Shown: piece after piece, positions 1-9,637 of the stretch
How positions within the stretch are numbered: position 1 is the stretch's first letter
How the letters are laid out: every line of letters begins with the position of its first letter
Origin: Saprospiraceae bacterium
Lineage (GTDB): Bacteria > Bacteroidota > Bacteroidia > Chitinophagales > Saprospiraceae
Reading direction: 5' to 3'
NCBI GenBank assembly: GCA_028284395.1
Contig: JANQRV010000339.1
Coordinates: 17,658 to 81,657, forward strand
DNA: 64,000 bases
Program-made: the position numbers and the translations under genes
Notes under the pieces: generated by a model
Databases searched by the model: none
Told to the model about the DNA's origin: nothing
Seen by the model: the letters and a program-made list of their open reading frames with translations, nothing else

Positions 1-254
1 TCGTAGTCACAGTCGTGCAAAATTTTCTTAAGGTGAAGAAAATTGCCAGAGGTTTCTCCTTTTGTCCACAGCCTCCCTTTTGAGCGGCTAAAGAAAGTGA
101 CCTTTCCCGATTCAATAGTTGCCTTTAACGCTTCTTCATTCATGTAGGCAACCATGAGAACTTTTTGGCTGATGTAATCTTGAACGACTGCTGGTACCAA
201 GCCATCAGATTTTGTGAAGTTGATCTTGGAAATGTCTTTTTGTAAAATTCTCAC
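1..254 (-). CDS. hisI: Phosphoribosyl-AMP cyclohydrolase (HisI or HisIE), C-terminal part outside window
   Basis: This is a partial histidine biosynthesis gene; the window edge cuts its 3' part. Read on the minus strand from a GTG at 254, it encodes a protein with the segments LVPAVVQDY, MVAYMNEEAL and TFFSRSKGRLWTKGETSGN, followed by HDCDYD at the edge. These are the conserved blocks of PR-AMP cyclohydrolase, and the Cys and Asp residues of DCDxD bind metal. The enzyme opens the purine ring of phosphoribosyl-AMP in the third step of histidine synthesis. It follows hisF with a 20-base gap on the same strand, the usual end of a his operon. In Bacteroidota this domain is often fused to the HisE pyrophosphatase, but the C-terminus is not visible. 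The GTG start has no strong ribosome binding site and is inferred from alignment. Confidence 0.88.
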   Translation of the reverse strand, partial: MRILQKDISKINFTKSDGLVPAVVQDYISQKVLMVAYMNEEALKATIESGKVTFFSRSKGRLWTKGETSGNFLHLKKILHDCDY

Positions 255-274
255 GTTATCTCGTTTTTTTGGGT

Positions 275-1042
275 TTAGTGTATATTGGACAACCGCATGG
301 GCAAGCCCTTATCTTGTAGAAATTGTTTTAGTTCCGGAATTCCGATCTCCTTAAAGTGAAAGATGCTGGCGGCAAGCCCGGCATCGGCTTTACCTTCCGT
401 AAACACCTCGTAGAAGTGATCCATGGTGCCCGCTCCTCCCGATGCAATGACTGGAATGTGAAGATCGGTCGAGATCTTTGCCAGCGCCTGGCAGGCAAAG
501 CCAGCTTTTGTTCCATCGTGATCCATGGAGGTGAAAAGAATTTCGCCCGCCCCTCTTTCTTGGCATTCATGAGTCCATTCAAAAAGTCGGCGTTCGGTCG
601 GAATTCGGCCGCCACTCAAGTGGACAATCCAGTCTTCGGCCACATTTTTGGCATCCACGGCAACCACGACAAATTGACTTCCAAATTGCTGAGCCAGTTC
701 ATCCACTAGTTTTGGGTTTTTAACCGCAGCAGAATTAATGGATATTTTGTCGGCACCGGATTCTAACATAATGCGAGCGTCTTCTACGGATCGGATACCA
801 CCACCGATGGTAAATGGGATGTTTAAATTTTCAGCGATCTTTTTGGCCAAGGCAGAAAGGGTTTTCCTTTTTTCATGCGTGGCGGTGATGTCGAGGAACA
901 CCAATTCGTCGGCGCCCTGGTCGCTGTAAAGTTTGCCGAGTTCAACGGGGTCGCCAGCATCTCGAAGGTTGACGAAGTTGATACCCTTTACCGTTCTGCC
1001 ATCTTTGATATCCAGACAGGGAATGATTCTCTTAGCCAGCAT
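275..1042 (-). CDS. hisF: Imidazole glycerol phosphate synthase, cyclase subunit HisF
   Basis: HisF is a TIM-barrel cyclase that, with the HisH glutaminase, makes imidazole glycerol phosphate and AICAR, linking histidine and purine synthesis. I chose the ATG at 1042 because the protein then starts [12 protein letters not shown], the family's standard N-terminus, and is 255 residues long, the normal size. The longer reading from 1117 adds 25 unconserved residues. The two catalytic aspartates are visible in CLDI (Asp11) and in VVAVDAKN, and the phosphate-binding loops in TIGGGI and IASGGAG. The gene runs into hisI(E) 20 bases downstream and is divergent from ligA. Confidence 0.96.
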   Translation of the reverse strand: MLAKRIIPCLDIKDGRTVKGINFVNLRDAGDPVELGKLYSDQGADELVFLDITATHEKRKTLSALAKKIAENLNIPFTIGGGIRSVEDARIMLESGADKISINSAAVKNPKLVDELAQQFGSQFVVVAVDAKNVAEDWIVHLSGGRIPTERRLFEWTHECQERGAGEILFTSMDHDGTKAGFACQALAKISTDLHIPVIASGGAGTMDHFYEVFTEGKADAGLAASIFHFKEIGIPELKQFLQDKGLPMRLSNIH

Positions 1043-1092
1043 GGATTCTTTTTTTGACTGTAAAGATATTTTCTTGCGGGGTATTTTTCGGA

Positions 1093-1100
1093 TATATTTG
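1093..1100 (+). promoter_or_regulatory. Candidate Bacteroidota promoter -7 element for ligA
   Basis: TATATTTG matches the Bacteroidota -7 consensus TAnnTTTG and lies 38 bases before the ligA ATG at 1138, inside the hisF-ligA divergent spacer. No clear -33 TTG was found at the usual distance, so this is a candidate only. Confidence 0.45.
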
Positions 1101-1137
1101 TGGTGTTTCAACCCCATTGTTCAATTAAAAGATGTAA

Positions 1138-3263
1138 ATGTACTCGAAGACGGTCCAGAAATCACTTTTTGAACTATCCAAAAAATACTTAAATGAGGAA
1201 AAAAGTTCCTCCGTTGAAGTTGCAATCGAAGATTTGCGTCGGCTGATTAACTATCATGAATGGCGCTATTATGTCCTGAATGATCCGGTTGTCAGTGATT
1301 TCGAATACGATTCCCTCTACAAGAAGCTGGAAGCATTGGAGGCCGAAAAACCAAGTCTCATTACTCCAGACTCTCCCACACAAAGGGTTTCAGCCGATTT
1401 GACCGATGATTTTCCATCGGTGGAGCATCTCCTCCCCATGCTATCTCTCGACAATACTTACAACGCCGAAGATTTACAGGATTTTGATACACAAGTCCGT
1501 AAGCTGGGGGGTATTGAAGAGGGGGTTGAAATTGAGTACGTAGTAGAACCGAAATACGACGGTGGAAGTATTGCTTTGGTATACGAGGATAACCACCTCC
1601 TGCGCGCTGCAACCCGAGGCAATGGCACCAAAGGGGAGGAAATGACCGCCAATGCGCGGACCATTAAATCCATTCCATTGAAGGCAGATTTTGCGGGACG
1701 TGGCATTCACCGCGCTGAACTTAGGGGGGAGGTGGTGATCCGAAAGGACGTCTTTAATAAAATGAATGAGGCCCGGGCGAAGGAAGGGCTGGCACTTTTT
1801 GCGAATGCACGAAATACCGCATCGGGCGGGCTTCGAATGAAGGACCCGAAAGCGGCTTCAAAGAGAGGTTTGGTGGCATTTGCCTTCCAGTTGGGGTTTG
1901 CCGAGGATGCCTCCGGGCAAAACGTATTGTCCAACTTCCGAACCCATGATGAAAGTATAGAAATGTTGAGCAATCTGGGCTTCAAAGTGCCTACGGAAGA
2001 GCGAAAGGTCTGTAAACACATATCGGAAGTAGTAGAATTTTGCCAGTTTGGGAAGCCAAAAGGGAGGACTACCCCTTTGAGATCGATGGAATGGTCGTGA
2101 AGGTGAATAGTCGGGAACTCCAAGAAAAATGTGGCTATACCAGTCACCATCCGCGATGGGCGGTAGCATATAAATTTAAGGCAAAGCAAGCAACTACCAA
2201 ATTGCTCAGCGTAGAATATCAAGTTGGCAAGATTGGATCTATTACACCGGTTGCTAAATTGGAACCGGTTTCTTTAGCGGGTGTCACCATTTCTTCTGTT
2301 TCTCTGCACAATGAAGACTTCATTCTCGAGAAGGACTTGAAGTTGGGAGATACCGTTTTAGTGGAGCGAGCGGGGGATGTGATTCCCTACATCGTCAAAG
2401 CAATGGGAGATCTAAGAGATGGATCGGAGAAAACCATTAGCTTTCCCGATCAATGTCCGATCAATGATACCGATCAACCAGTCGATCTGACAAGGGTAGA
2501 AGGGGAGGCAGCGTGGCGTTGCCCAAATTGCGTTTGTGGTGCCCAGGATCTTCAGCGGATGATCTTTCACGTATCGAAGGATGCAATGGATATTGAAGGG
2601 TTTGGTAGAAGCATTGTGGAGCGCTTTCATAAGATCGGCTGGTTAAGGACGATTGCGGATATTTATCGGCTTGATTTTGATGCGATTGCTGAACTGGAGG
2701 GGTTTGGCGAAAAGTCGGCAAAGAATATGCAATCCTCCATAGAAAGAGCAAAACAGAATCCCATTCATCGTCTGTTGCATAGCTTAAGCATTCATCACCT
2801 CGGTAAAAAAGTTTCTAAGCTGCTGGCTGCCGAAATAAAACATGTACTGGACCTTCAAAATTGGGTGCTGGAGGACTATACAAATATCAATGATGTTGGA
2901 CCAATTGTTGCGGAAAATGTTATGGCGTTCTTTCAGAAACCATCGAATGTGGAATTGTTGGAGACGATGGAGTCACTTGGGGTAAACTTACATCAAAAAG
3001 AAGAAGATAAGCCCCGCCAGGTTGCCGCAGACGCTCCCCTGGCCGGAAAAACCATCTTGTTTACAGGAAGCTTGCAACAATTGGGTAGAAAGGAAGCGAA
3101 AGATCGAGCCGAGGCAGCCGGTGCTCGAAACCTCAGTGCGGTCAGTTCAAAGTTGAATATCCTGGTGGTCGGAGAGAAAGCGGGATCAAAGCTTAAGAAA
3201 GCCCAGGAGTTGGGAACCGTTGATATCATGACTGAAGCCCAGTTTCTCGAATTGGTATCATAG
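1138..3263 (+). pseudogene. ligA: NAD+-dependent DNA ligase LigA, interrupted by a one-base frameshift near 2047
   Basis: LigA seals nicks in replication and repair and is normally essential in bacteria. The first part (1138-2100 if read to its stop) holds domain Ia and the adenylation domain; the nucleotide-accepting lysine is Lys139 in EPKYDGGS. The second part, in the next frame from about 2049, continues with YPFEIDGMVVKVNS and the OB fold, then a zinc finger, HhH repeats and a C-terminal BRCT domain (PLAGKTILFTGSL). The reading frame breaks between CQ (2041-2046) and WEAKRE (2049 onward). One extra T in the TTT run at 2047-2049 would restore a continuous protein of about 708 residues with no other lesion. 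This looks like a single-base deletion or a sequencing error in a short homopolymer. The end overlaps the convergent gene by six bases. Confidence 0.9.
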
Positions 3264-3782
3264 ATTCTTTTGCAAAGCCAGTGCTTCTTCCCTTTTAAAA
3301 GTTGGTTGCAGTGAAAGGTAGTTGGTCAGCAGCTTTTTGGCCTGGTTCTCCTGTTCGAGCTGGAGGTAAATCAAAATCTGATACCAGAGTGCGGGGTGAT
3401 AATAATCGGAATTGGAGGAAATTTTTTTTAAACTTTCCATAGCTGGTTGAAATTGTTCTTGTACCAGCAGTGCGCAGGCTCTGAAGAGTTGAATGTCTTC
3501 GCTTTTTGGGTGATAAGGGATTTGGTCGAATAAAATCAATGCCTGGTCGTAGCGTTCCTCAGAGTATAGCCTGAAGGCTTGCTCTGTGAGGTTGGTGGGG
3601 GCTCGGTTTGGTGGAAGCTTCAGGTAATCATTGGGATGTGGCTCAAAAAGTGCTTCGAAAGATGGTTCAATCCTTCCCGCCGCCGAAAAAGGCCAAAACT
3701 GGATGCAAAGCAACAAAACAATGGCCAGAACGAGGATTGACCTGATTGCGGAAAATAAACTCCTTTGATTTTCTTTACCCAT
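3258..3782 (-). CDS. TPR-repeat membrane-anchored protein of unknown function
   Basis: The 174-residue product has a short basic N-terminus, one hydrophobic segment at about residues 12-34, and a soluble C-terminal part. That part contains TPR-like helix pairs (for example AFRLYSEERYDQALILFDQI and YQILIYLQLEQENQAKKLL). The topology suggests an inner-membrane anchor with the repeats facing the periplasm or cytoplasm, where they would bind a protein partner. No partner can be named from the neighbours: it converges on ligA, overlapping by six bases, and diverges from the Crp/Fnr regulator across 221 bases. The family is not one I recognise beyond the TPR fold. Confidence 0.75.
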   Translation of the reverse strand: MGKENQRSLFSAIRSILVLAIVLLLCIQFWPFSAAGRIEPSFEALFEPHPNDYLKLPPNRAPTNLTEQAFRLYSEERYDQALILFDQIPYHPKSEDIQLFRACALLVQEQFQPAMESLKKISSNSDYYHPALWYQILIYLQLEQENQAKKLLTNYLSLQPTFKREEALALQKNL

Positions 3783-4003
3783 AATGTATTTGTATTTTTA
3801 CAAATCCTCTTTGCCCGCTTATGAGATCGCTGATTTGTCATTAGAACGATCGGCAAACTACGAACAACCAGGAAATTATGATTTTTTTCCAAGATTTGGA
3901 TTTCAGTGTAATTTCCAAGACAATTCAGACTGGAATATTTTAGTAGAGCAGAACCTAAATAATGATTCGTTGTTCATTTTGATAAAAATAAACACATCCA
4001 CCT

Positions 4004-4699
4004 ATGAGTAATGGTCAGCCAATTTGGTACTTCGAAAACCTGGACGTTGCGGGCATTTTCTGTCCACAGAAAATTGGTGCCGGTGATATGGAAAAACATC
4101 CCCACAAGGTGTTCAAAAAGGGAGATTATATTTTTTTACCCGAAGAACATGCTGACAAGGTCTTCTTCATTACCGACGGGAGGGTAAAAATAGGGACGTA
4201 CGGCGAAAGCGGAAAGGAAATTACCAAAGCCATTCTAACTCCCGGCGAGATATTCGGAGAACTGTCTCTCATAGGAGCTCGGAAAAGACGCGATTTTGCC
4301 TATGCCATGGAGCGAACGGAGGTTTGTATCTTAGCGGTGGGCGATATGAAATCGTTGATGCGTGATCACAGCGGATTAAGTGTATTTCTAATGAAGATCA
4401 TGGGATCCAGGATGTTGGAAATGGAACAACGGTTGGAATCACTGGTGTTTAAGGATTCACGTACCAGAATTGTTGAATTTCTGGGGAATTTGGCTAGTAG
4501 AAAAGGGCAAAGGGTTGGATATGAAATGGTTGTTCGACGTTTCATGACACATCAGGAAATTGCTAACCTTACCGCTACATCCCGCCAAACCGTTACAACG
4601 GTCTTAAATGAATTGCGCAACAAAAATATTCTTACCTTTAATCGTCGTAGATTGCTGATCCGGGACATGGACCTCCTGGCAAAAGAAGCAGAAGTTTGA
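4004..4699 (+). CDS. Crp/Fnr-family transcriptional regulator
   Basis: This 231-residue protein has an N-terminal cyclic-nucleotide-binding-type beta-barrel (about 30-140; conserved turn GEIFGELSLIG) followed by a dimerisation helix and a C-terminal winged helix (about 165-225; FMTHQEIANLTATSRQTVTTVLNELR). The fold is that of Crp/Fnr activators. There is no N-terminal cysteine cluster typical of Fnr (a single Cys at about residue 20), so an oxygen-sensing Fe-S form is unlikely and the ligand is unknown. The stop codon overlaps the TTG start of the helicase-nuclease gene, so the two are probably translationally coupled. Close homologues in Bacteroidota regulate diverse regulons, so no target can be assigned. 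Confidence 0.9.
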   Translation: MSNGQPIWYFENLDVAGIFCPQKIGAGDMEKHPHKVFKKGDYIFLPEEHADKVFFITDGRVKIGTYGESGKEITKAILTPGEIFGELSLIGARKRRDFAYAMERTEVCILAVGDMKSLMRDHSGLSVFLMKIMGSRMLEMEQRLESLVFKDSRTRIVEFLGNLASRKGQRVGYEMVVRRFMTHQEIANLTATSRQTVTTVLNELRNKNILTFNRRRLLIRDMDLLAKEAEV

Positions 4700-7600
4700 T
4701 AGAAAAGTACAATCAGTTTTTCGTCAATGAAGTTCTGACACGTTTAAATGAACGCCAGAAAGCAGCAGTAGATCAGATCGAAGGCCCGGTCATGGTGATT
4801 GCGGGCCCCGGTACTGGTAAAACCCATATCCTGGCAGCTCGAGTTGGCAATATCCTATTGAAAACGGATGTCCACGCCAAGAATATTCTTTGCCTCACCT
4901 TCACGGAAGCGGCAGTCTTAGCTATGCGAAAGCGATTGCTCCGCTTTATCGGACCGGAAGCTCATCGCATCCATATTTTCACCTTTCACTCTTTTTGCAA
5001 TCGGGTCATCCAAGACAACTTGGAACTGTTTGGGATGCAAGAGTTGGAGCCTTTGAGTGAACTCGAACGCATTGGCATTCTCAGAGGAATCATTGATCAA
5101 TTGCCCTATCGGCATCCCTTGAGGCTTGGGCGTTCCAACCCCTATTTTTATGAGCGTCATCTTAGGAGTTTGTTTCGCTGGATGAAATTGGAGAGATGGA
5201 GTGCAGAGGACATCCACGAAAAAACGGAAGCCTACCTTGGGGAACTACACCTTCGAAAAGAATTTGTGTATCAGGTCAGTCGTGGGAATATTGAGAAGGG
5301 CTCCCTAAAACAAGCCAAGGCGGATGCCGTTCGGTTAAAGATGAAAAGACTGAAAGCCGCTTCAGATCTTTTTAGTTTGTACAATGAAGCTTTGGCACAG
5401 GCACGCCGATACGATTACGAAGACATGATCCTTTGGGTGATCAGAGCTTTCGAGGAACACGAATACCTATTGAAGACTTACCAGGAACAATACCAATATT
5501 TTTTAATCGATGAATTTCAGGATACCAACGGTGCGCAGAACGAAATCATTAAAAAGCTTGTGGCATATTGGGATAACCCCAATTTATTCATTGTTGGTGA
5601 TGATGATCAATCCATTTTTGAATTTCAGGGGGCCAGGCTAAAAAATCTGACAGATTTTCGCCAGAAGTACATTGATGGCATTCAGCTCTATGTTTTAGAC
5701 CATAATTACCGTAGTTCGCAGCGTATTTTGGATGGTGCTCATGCGCTGATTAACAAAAATGAAAAACGGATTGTACATTCATTGGGAAGTACTTCGATCG
5801 AAAAATTACTGGTTGCGAAGCATCCGGAATTTGCCGACCTCCCTTTTTTTCCGGAAGTGATCATTTTCAAAAATCGTTTTCAGGAAGACGTGGCCATCGT
5901 GCAAGCGATTCGGAAATTGCAGGAAGAAGGGGTTCCGCTGGAGGAAACGGCGGTTATTTACGCTCGTCATCGCCAATCGGTCAACATCGTTACCTTATTG
6001 GAAAAATACGGCATCCCCTACCAAACACACCGAAAGATCAATTTGCTAAATATCCCTTTGGTCATTCAGTTCCGTCAATTGTTGAGTTACCTGGCCTCCG
6101 AGCTCGAATATCCGGGGCGAGGTGATCATCAACTCTACAAGATCCTCCACTTTCAATTTGTCGGCATTCCAAGGAGCGATATCGAGAAGATTAGTTGGCA
6201 TCTTGCCAAGACCATGGACACCACAATGGGAAGGTGGGGATTGGCTATCGCCGATACCGCCTTACACAAGAAACTGGAGTTGGAGTCCGGTACTCAGATA
6301 AAGCAATTGAGCAATTTACTTCGAGAGGCCATTCAACGTTCCACCAATTATTCGCTGCCCTACTTTATAGAGTGGTTGATTAATCAATCTGGTGTCTTGA
6401 AGTTTGTGATCGGCCATCCCGAAAAGGTTTGGTTGATACAGATTGTTAAATCCTTTATGGATTTTGTGAAAACGGAACACAATAAGAAACCCAGGTTATC
6501 CCTAAAAGGATTGTTGGAGCTTCTAACGCAAATGGACGACAATTATCTTCCGATCGAAGCCATCAATGAGGTAAAGGCTCATCAGGGGGTAAATTTGCTG
6601 ACCGCGCACAGTGCGAAAGGATTGGAATTCCAACGCGTTTTCATTATTGATGCCGTCAAAGAAAATTGGGAGCCCAGTAACCGAGCCGGAGCCTTTCAAT
6701 TTGCCCTTCCGGATACATTGACCTATTCCGGTGAAGAGGATGCGGTAGAGGCCCGAAGGCGTTTGTTTTACGTGGCGATGACACGCGCGAAAGAAAGAGT
6801 AACCATTTCTTACAGCGAGGAAAATGGTATTGGAAAACCTTTAGAAAGAGCGCTTTTTATTGATGAGTTGATTGAAGGAAGTTCCATTGTAGAACGGCAC
6901 GAAGTTTTGTCGGAAGAAATGATATTGGAAACTCAGATATTGGAACTGCGCGAACAAGTGATCCCTTCCATTCAAGTCCTGGACGAAAAGTGGATAGACG
7001 ATTTGCTAGCTGGCCTCAAGTTGAGTACTTCGGCCCTGACGCAATACTTGCGCTGTCCATTGGGGTTTTATTACGAATACATTTTGCGCGCTCCTTATCT
7101 TCCAAGTGAGGCCGCTACTTACGGGACTGCAATTCACGGTGCCTTGTATCAGTTTTTCGCCAATATGCTGAATCATAAAAGGAAGGCATTTGCGGCGAAA
7201 ACCAATCTGTTGCAATCTTTTGAAAAAGAAATGTCTTTCCGGCGCGGGGATTTTGCGTTTCAGAACTACAAGAGATATTTGGAGCAGGGCGGACAAAATC
7301 TGTCTAATCTATACGATCGCAAAGTCAAAGAATGGCATAAAAAGGTACAGGTAGAAATGACGATTAAGGAAGTAGAAGTGGATGGTGTGCCGTTGAAAGG
7401 GACGATTGATAAAATTGAGTTTTACGAAGGCCAGCAAGCTGCCATTGTCGATTACAAAACCGGCGGACAAGATAAGAGTAAGTTGAGTCGTCCTACTAAA
7501 TCCCGACCTTACGGAGGGAACTATTGGCGACAATTGGTCTTTTATAAGTTGTTGTACGAAAACTACGAAATTGCCCCCTCTACCGTCAAAGAGGGGAAGG

Positions 7601-7836
7601 TCGTTTACATAGACCCAGATGATACCGGGCAAAATCATGAAGTGGTTGTTCCCATTACCAAGGAAGATGTCGACCAGGTCCGGACTTTCATTAAGGATGT
7701 TTACCAAAAAATTCAGAACCACGAATTCTATCAAGGTTGTAATAAGCCAAACTGTAAATGGTGCGGTTTCGTAAAGAACAATGATCTGGTTGCGGGTTTT
7801 TCCAACCAGCTGGTCGAAGAGTTGGATGACAAATAG
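4696..7836 (+). CDS. UvrD/PcrA-like ATP-dependent helicase with C-terminal PD-(D/E)XK nuclease (AddAB-like)
   Basis: A 1046-residue single-chain helicase-nuclease. The N-terminal part carries SF1A helicase motifs: Q motif NERQ near 21, Walker A GPGTGKT at 37-43, Walker B DEFQDTN at 272, DDQSIFEFQGA, TAHSAKGLEF at 636, and YVAMTRAKER near 692. The C-terminal part (about 775-1046) is a RecB-type nuclease: His814, Asp905 and the D-Y-K core at 919-921. Cysteines at 787, 1015, 1020 and 1023 are spaced as in Fe-S-stabilised nucleases of the AddB/Cas4 type. Its role is inferred as double-strand-break end processing. The start is a TTG overlapping the regulator's stop (TTGA); no ATG lies upstream of the Q motif, which supports it. 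Confidence 0.88.
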   Translation: MIEKYNQFFVNEVLTRLNERQKAAVDQIEGPVMVIAGPGTGKTHILAARVGNILLKTDVHAKNILCLTFTEAAVLAMRKRLLRFIGPEAHRIHIFTFHSFCNRVIQDNLELFGMQELEPLSELERIGILRGIIDQLPYRHPLRLGRSNPYFYERHLRSLFRWMKLERWSAEDIHEKTEAYLGELHLRKEFVYQVSRGNIEKGSLKQAKADAVRLKMKRLKAASDLFSLYNEALAQARRYDYEDMILWVIRAFEEHEYLLKTYQEQYQYFLIDEFQDTNGAQNEIIKKLVAYWDNPNLFIVGDDDQSIFEFQGARLKNLTDFRQKYIDGIQLYVLDHNYRSSQRILDGAHALINKNEKRIVHSLGSTSIEKLLVAKHPEFADLPFFPEVIIFKNRFQEDVAIVQAIRKLQEEGVPLEETAVIYARHRQSVNIVTLLEKYGIPYQTHRKINLLNIPLVIQFRQLLSYLASELEYPGRGDHQLYKILHFQFVGIPRSDIEKISWHLAKTMDTTMGRWGLAIADTALHKKLELESGTQIKQLSNLLREAIQRSTNYSLPYFIEWLINQSGVLKFVIGHPEKVWLIQIVKSFMDFVKTEHNKKPRLSLKGLLELLTQMDDNYLPIEAINEVKAHQGVNLLTAHSAKGLEFQRVFIIDAVKENWEPSNRAGAFQFALPDTLTYSGEEDAVEARRRLFYVAMTRAKERVTISYSEENGIGKPLERALFIDELIEGSSIVERHEVLSEEMILETQILELREQVIPSIQVLDEKWIDDLLAGLKLSTSALTQYLRCPLGFYYEYILRAPYLPSEAATYGTAIHGALYQFFANMLNHKRKAFAAKTNLLQSFEKEMSFRRGDFAFQNYKRYLEQGGQNLSNLYDRKVKEWHKKVQVEMTIKEVEVDGVPLKGTIDKIEFYEGQQAAIVDYKTGGQDKSKLSRPTKSRPYGGNYWRQLVFYKLLYENYEIAPSTVKEGKVVYIDPDDTGQNHEVVVPITKEDVDQVRTFIKDVYQKIQNHEFYQGCNKPNCKWCGFVKNNDLVAGFSNQLVEELDDK

Positions 7837-8075
7837 AGGACCTGTGCCTGGTTGTCCAAATAAATTTTTTTTTAACCTACGGCCCGTGAAATTTTATATC
7901 ACAAAACAGTTCTCTTACCTAATCGACTAGGTGCTGAAAAAAAACGATTCTAACTCTTTGTTTTTCAGTTCATCAGAAATATGTAAAAAAATCAAAATCG
8001 CATTTTTAAATACAATATAAAATCATACCTTTGCACCGATTTTAAAGCCCCGTGGGGGATAAAACATTGTAGAGG
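7837..8075 (+). promoter_or_regulatory. ATP synthase operon promoter region, -7 element at 8026-8033
   Basis: The 239-base spacer is AT-rich. TACCTTTG at 8026-8033 is an exact TAnnTTTG match, leaving a leader of about 36 bases before the atpB ATG at 8076. A weak stem (GGAC at 7842-7845 with a downstream GTCC) followed by a T run may end the upstream transcript. Nothing else stands out. Confidence 0.55.
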
Positions 8076-9338
8076 ATGCGTTGTACGTTTCTAAGTATTT
8101 TTTTCCTTGCCATTTTTCAGGTCGCCATCTACGGACAGGACGACCATTCCCACGACGGTCATGATTCTCATAGCGAAAGCAAAGAGCATACTGATGACCA
8201 TGGTCATGACAGCCCCTGCGGCGGGCATCATGATACGGAATTTGATGCTCAAGCTACTGCTTTCCACCACATTGGTGATGCCAATGTATACAGCATTGGG
8301 CCATGGAGCATACCCTTGCCCTGTATGTTGTATGCTCCGGGTCACGGATGGTCTTTCTTTTCTTCCGCAAAATTTGGTATTGGACATCACGGGACAGGCC
8401 ACAAGGCCATTGACCGGTACGTACTAGACGGCGGAACGGTCAAACGAATCCCCGATGAGTCCTTTCCTGCCGGAGAGGTTGAGATTGATGGAATCTTTCA
8501 CAAGGAAGAAGAGAAAGGCGGCAAGAAAGTAGAATCCACTTATGTGTGTTACGGCGGGTCTACTTACAAGGCGGATTCAAAAAGTACCGCTGATGGGGGA
8601 ATGTTTGGCGGTGGAATTACATCTTTTTATGATTTTTCTTTGACCAAGAATGTGGTAGCCATGTTGTTGGTTGTTCTCCTTTTGAGCTGGATGTTTCTCA
8701 GCATCGCCAAGGCTTATCGGGTCAGAGATGGCCGGGCTCCAAAAGGAATACAATCTTTCATCGAACCGATTTTTCTATTTATTCAGGAAGAGGTTGCCAA
8801 GCCATTCCTTGGAGCCAGATGGGAGCAATTTTTGCCCTTGATCATGACTCTTTTCTTTTTCATTCTTGGATTGAACTTATTTGGTCAAATCCCCTTTTTG
8901 GGAGGAGCCAACGTAACTGGTAACCTCGCAGTGACCATGGTCTTAGCGGTCATTGCATTCATCGTTACCAATATTAATGGTAACAAGCATTACTGGGAGC
9001 ATGTGTTCTGGATGCCGGGAATTCCGGCATGGGTAAAGCCAATCATTACTTTTGTGGAAGTTTTGGGGCTGTTTATCAAACCAATTACTTTGATGCTGCG
9101 GTTATTCGCCAACATTACGGCGGGCCACGTAGTAATTATTGTCTTTGTAGGATTGATATTTATTTTCGGTAAGTCGGGGGCCAATCCCGGAGCTGCCTGG
9201 GGAACGGCAGTCGGATCGACCTTACTGACGCTATTTATGATGTCCATCGAGCTGTTGGTTGCTTTTATTCAGGCATTCGTCTTTGCGATCCTGACTGCTT
9301 CCTACATTGGTGCAGCAATTGAAGATCACCATCACTAG
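8076..9338 (+). CDS. atpB: F-type ATP synthase subunit a, with exported His-rich N-terminal domain
   Basis: Subunit a forms the proton half-channels beside the c-ring. The C-terminal half (about 205-415) has the expected membrane helices, and the essential arginine is Arg342 in LRLFANITAGH. At 420 residues it is much longer than the roughly 270 of E. coli. The extra part is an N-terminal signal-like segment (about 1-20) followed by a His/Asp-rich stretch (about 22-65) and a polar domain that ends before the first channel helix, so it should lie in the periplasm. Long subunit a proteins of this kind are known in Bacteroidota. The His-rich tract could bind metal ions, which is inference. First gene of atpBEFHAG. 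Confidence 0.95.
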   Translation: MRCTFLSIFFLAIFQVAIYGQDDHSHDGHDSHSESKEHTDDHGHDSPCGGHHDTEFDAQATAFHHIGDANVYSIGPWSIPLPCMLYAPGHGWSFFSSAKFGIGHHGTGHKAIDRYVLDGGTVKRIPDESFPAGEVEIDGIFHKEEEKGGKKVESTYVCYGGSTYKADSKSTADGGMFGGGITSFYDFSLTKNVVAMLLVVLLLSWMFLSIAKAYRVRDGRAPKGIQSFIEPIFLFIQEEVAKPFLGARWEQFLPLIMTLFFFILGLNLFGQIPFLGGANVTGNLAVTMVLAVIAFIVTNINGNKHYWEHVFWMPGIPAWVKPIITFVEVLGLFIKPITLMLRLFANITAGHVVIIVFVGLIFIFGKSGANPGAAWGTAVGSTLLTLFMMSIELLVAFIQAFVFAILTASYIGAAIEDHHH

Positions 9339-9430
9339 GAAGAAACCAGAGGGACATCATCACTGTTGAAGATCTTTATTTTCAAGCTATATAAAGATAG
9401 TTAGTACTTTTTAACAATAAAACACAGTAA

Positions 9431-9637
<207 letters not shown>

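Noticed and set aside
2041..2100. Programmed -1 frameshift in ligA
   Set aside because: No classical slippery heptamer or downstream hairpin is evident; a lost T in a short run is simpler. Kept only as a refutable alternative.
1707..2222. 171-residue minus-strand frame across the ligA frameshift
   Set aside because: Antisense shadow of ligA; both ligA halves are clearly conserved.
3784..4011. 75-residue reading frame upstream of the Crp/Fnr gene
   Set aside because: It lies in the divergent spacer, has odd composition and no family signature, and overlaps the regulator's start by eight bases.
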